Source: DATAYA01 sp036272815
GTDB lineage: Bacteria > Pseudomonadota > Alphaproteobacteria > Acetobacterales > Acetobacteraceae
Direction of reading: 5' to 3'
NCBI GenBank assembly: GCA_036272815.1
Contig: DATAYA010000122.1
Location: 1 to 7,102, forward strand
Length of the DNA: 7,102 nucleotides
Shown: positions 6,033 to 7,102 of the stretch, in pieces
How the letters are laid out: every line of letters begins with the position of its first letter
Numbering within the stretch: the stretch's first letter is position 1
Notes under the pieces: generated by a model
What the model was told of the DNA's origin: nothing
The model's input: only the letters and a program-made list of their open reading frames with translations
The model's database searches: none
Position numbers and translations under genes: made by a program

Positions 6033-6905
6033 TCAGAGCGTGTTGACGGGGATTTTCAGGTAGCGGACGCCGTTCTCCTCCGCCGGCGGCAGCTCGCCCG
6101 CGCGCATGTTCACCTGCACCGCCGGGATCAGCAGCTTCGGCATGTCGAGCTTGGCATCCCGCGCGGTGCGCAACGCGACGAATTCCTCTTCCCCGACCCC
6201 GTCATGGACATGGACGTTGGCCGCGCGCTGCTCGGCGACGGTGCTCTCCCAGGCATGGCGGTCGCGGCCGGGGGCGCAATAGTCGTGGCAGGTGAAGATG
6301 CGGGTCTGCGGCGGCAGCGCCAGGATGCGGCGGATCGAGTGGTACAGCGCGCGCGCGTCGCCGCCGGGGAAATCCGCCCGCGCGGTGCCGTAATCGGGCA
6401 TGAACAGCGTGTCGCCGACGAAGGCCGCATCGCCGATCAGATAGGTGACGTCGGCCGAGGTGTGGCCGGGGGTGGCGATCGCGCGCGCGGCGAGGCCGCC
6501 GATGGCGAAGTCCTCGCCGTCGGCAAACAGATGGTCGAACTGCCGCCCGTCGCGGCCGAAGGTCGGTTCGGCGTTGAACAGCGTGCCGAAGCGGGCCTGC
6601 ACGTCACGGATGCGCTCGCCGATGCCGATGCGCCCGCCGAGCCGCGCCCGCAGCCAGGGGGCGGCGGAGAGGTGGTCGGCGTGGACATGGGTCTCCAGCA
6701 GCCAGGCGACCGTCAGGCCGCGCTCGGTGACCGCATCCGCCACGCGCTCGACGGAGCCGGTCGCGGTGTGGCCGGAGGCGGCGTCGAAATCGAGGACGCT
6801 GTCGATCACCGCCGCCTGTCCGGTCGCGGGGTCGGCGACAAGATAGGTCACGGTGCTGGTCACCGGCTCGAAGAAGGCGGTGATGTCCGCGATCGGGCCC
6901 GGCAT
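6033..6905 (-). CDS. MBL-fold metallo-hydrolase, persulfide dioxygenase (ETHE1/Blh)-like
   Basis: Metallo-beta-lactamase-fold enzyme of 290 residues. Metal ligands are visible as THVHADHL (His73, His75, Asp77, His78), PGHT (His148), VGDTLF (Asp165) and CHDY (His207). MPDYGTARADFPGGDA (169-184) fits the ETHE1/Blh branch, whose iron-dependent members oxidise glutathione persulfide to sulfite and glutathione. Glyoxalase II proteins share the fold but normally have a different C-terminal domain. The start ATG at 6905 has GGGAG 11 bases upstream, which is rather long but the best available. The VOC gene ends 66 bases upstream and the GST gene starts 11 bases downstream, all on the same strand. A sulfide- or persulfide-detoxifying role is likely from the family. 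No rhodanese domain or BigR-type regulator is in view. A general thioester hydrolase is the alternative. Confidence 0.88.
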   Translation of the reverse strand: MPGPIADITAFFEPVTSTVTYLVADPATGQAAVIDSVLDFDAASGHTATGSVERVADAVTERGLTVAWLLETHVHADHLSAAPWLRARLGGRIGIGERIRDVQARFGTLFNAEPTFGRDGRQFDHLFADGEDFAIGGLAARAIATPGHTSADVTYLIGDAAFVGDTLFMPDYGTARADFPGGDARALYHSIRRILALPPQTRIFTCHDYCAPGRDRHAWESTVAEQRAANVHVHDGVGEEEFVALRTARDAKLDMPKLLIPAVQVNMRAGELPPAEENGVRYLKIPVNTL

Positions 6906-6971
6906 GGCGAACAGTTCTCCCTGGCGGCGTTGTTCGCTTCTACCCGATTTTTCCGCCCGCCGCCCGCGATA

Positions 6972-7102
6972 TCACCAGGTCCGCCACAGGCCGGGGGTCG
7001 CGACCTCGATCGAGTGGCCGTCCGGGTCGCGGAAATAGAGGCTGGTCCCGCCGAAGGCCTGCACGACGCGGCTCTCGACGGGCACGCCCTCGGCCGCGAG
7101 AT
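6972..7102 (-). CDS. VOC family (glyoxalase/bleomycin-resistance fold) protein, C-terminal end
   Basis: Only the last 43 codons are inside the window, and the gene enters from the right edge. The frame reads LAAEGVPVES, then SLYFRDPDGHSIEV and ends ATPGLWRTW before TGA at 6974-6972. The YFRDPDGHSIEV segment is the hallmark final strand pair of vicinal-oxygen-chelate proteins, in which the Glu is usually a metal ligand. These include glyoxalase I, dioxygenases and fosfomycin-resistance enzymes, so the activity cannot be told from the tail. It is upstream of and co-directional with the MBL and GST genes, and the 66-base gap could allow a shared transcript. Confidence 0.85.
   Translation of the reverse strand, partial: LAAEGVPVESRVVQAFGGTSLYFRDPDGHSIEVATPGLWRTW

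Noticed and set aside
5518..6063. 181-codon plus-strand open frame opposite the GST gene
   Set aside because: It is a mirror frame of a well-supported GST, with no motif of its own.

Overview
The window looks like chromosomal DNA from a very GC-rich Gram-negative bacterium, most likely an alphaproteobacterium. Three things point that way. Codons end almost always in G or C. There is an hldE gene for the ADP-heptose used in lipopolysaccharide core. The gap after hldE carries CCCGTCATCCTCGG-type and TGGCCGGG/CCCGGCCA-type palindromes, a style common between alphaproteobacterial genes. I cannot place it to order or genus. I see no tRNA, rRNA, CRISPR array, transposase or phage gene.

Layout from left to right. 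Positions 1-1007 (minus) hold the N-terminal 335 codons of a FUSC/AaeB-like aromatic-acid efflux permease. It begins at TTG behind a good Shine-Dalgarno and runs off the left edge. It is clearly less GC-rich than the rest. A 168-base gap (1007-1175) holds a perfect 10-bp inverted repeat. Positions 1175-2548 (minus) encode an exported SGNH-hydrolase-like protein with a C-terminal PEP-CTERM sorting signal. It is divergent from a LysR-type regulator at 2673-3668 (plus). The 124-base shared control region contains a LysR-style ATAC-N7-ATAT site and a hairpin that could pair with the Shine-Dalgarno of the PEP-CTERM gene.

Positions 3699-5195 (plus) encode a full-length HldE-type heptose kinase/adenylyltransferase. 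The adenylyltransferase half looks intact. The kinase half departs from consensus in three motifs: GAKD for GAGD, NRRT for NxxE, and DPHG for DPKG. After a convergent gap with palindromes come three minus-strand genes, listed in transcription order: the C-terminal end of a VOC (glyoxalase-fold) protein (6972-7102), an MBL-fold hydrolase of the persulfide dioxygenase/glyoxalase II type (6033-6905), and a glutathione S-transferase (5380-6021). The last two are 11 bases apart and almost certainly co-transcribed, which suggests glutathione-linked sulfur or electrophile detoxification.

No obviously new multi-gene system is present. The points most worth a second look are the altered kinase motifs of HldE, the possible translation-control hairpin of the PEP-CTERM gene, the LysR/PEP-CTERM divergent pair, and the compositional change around 1000-1170.
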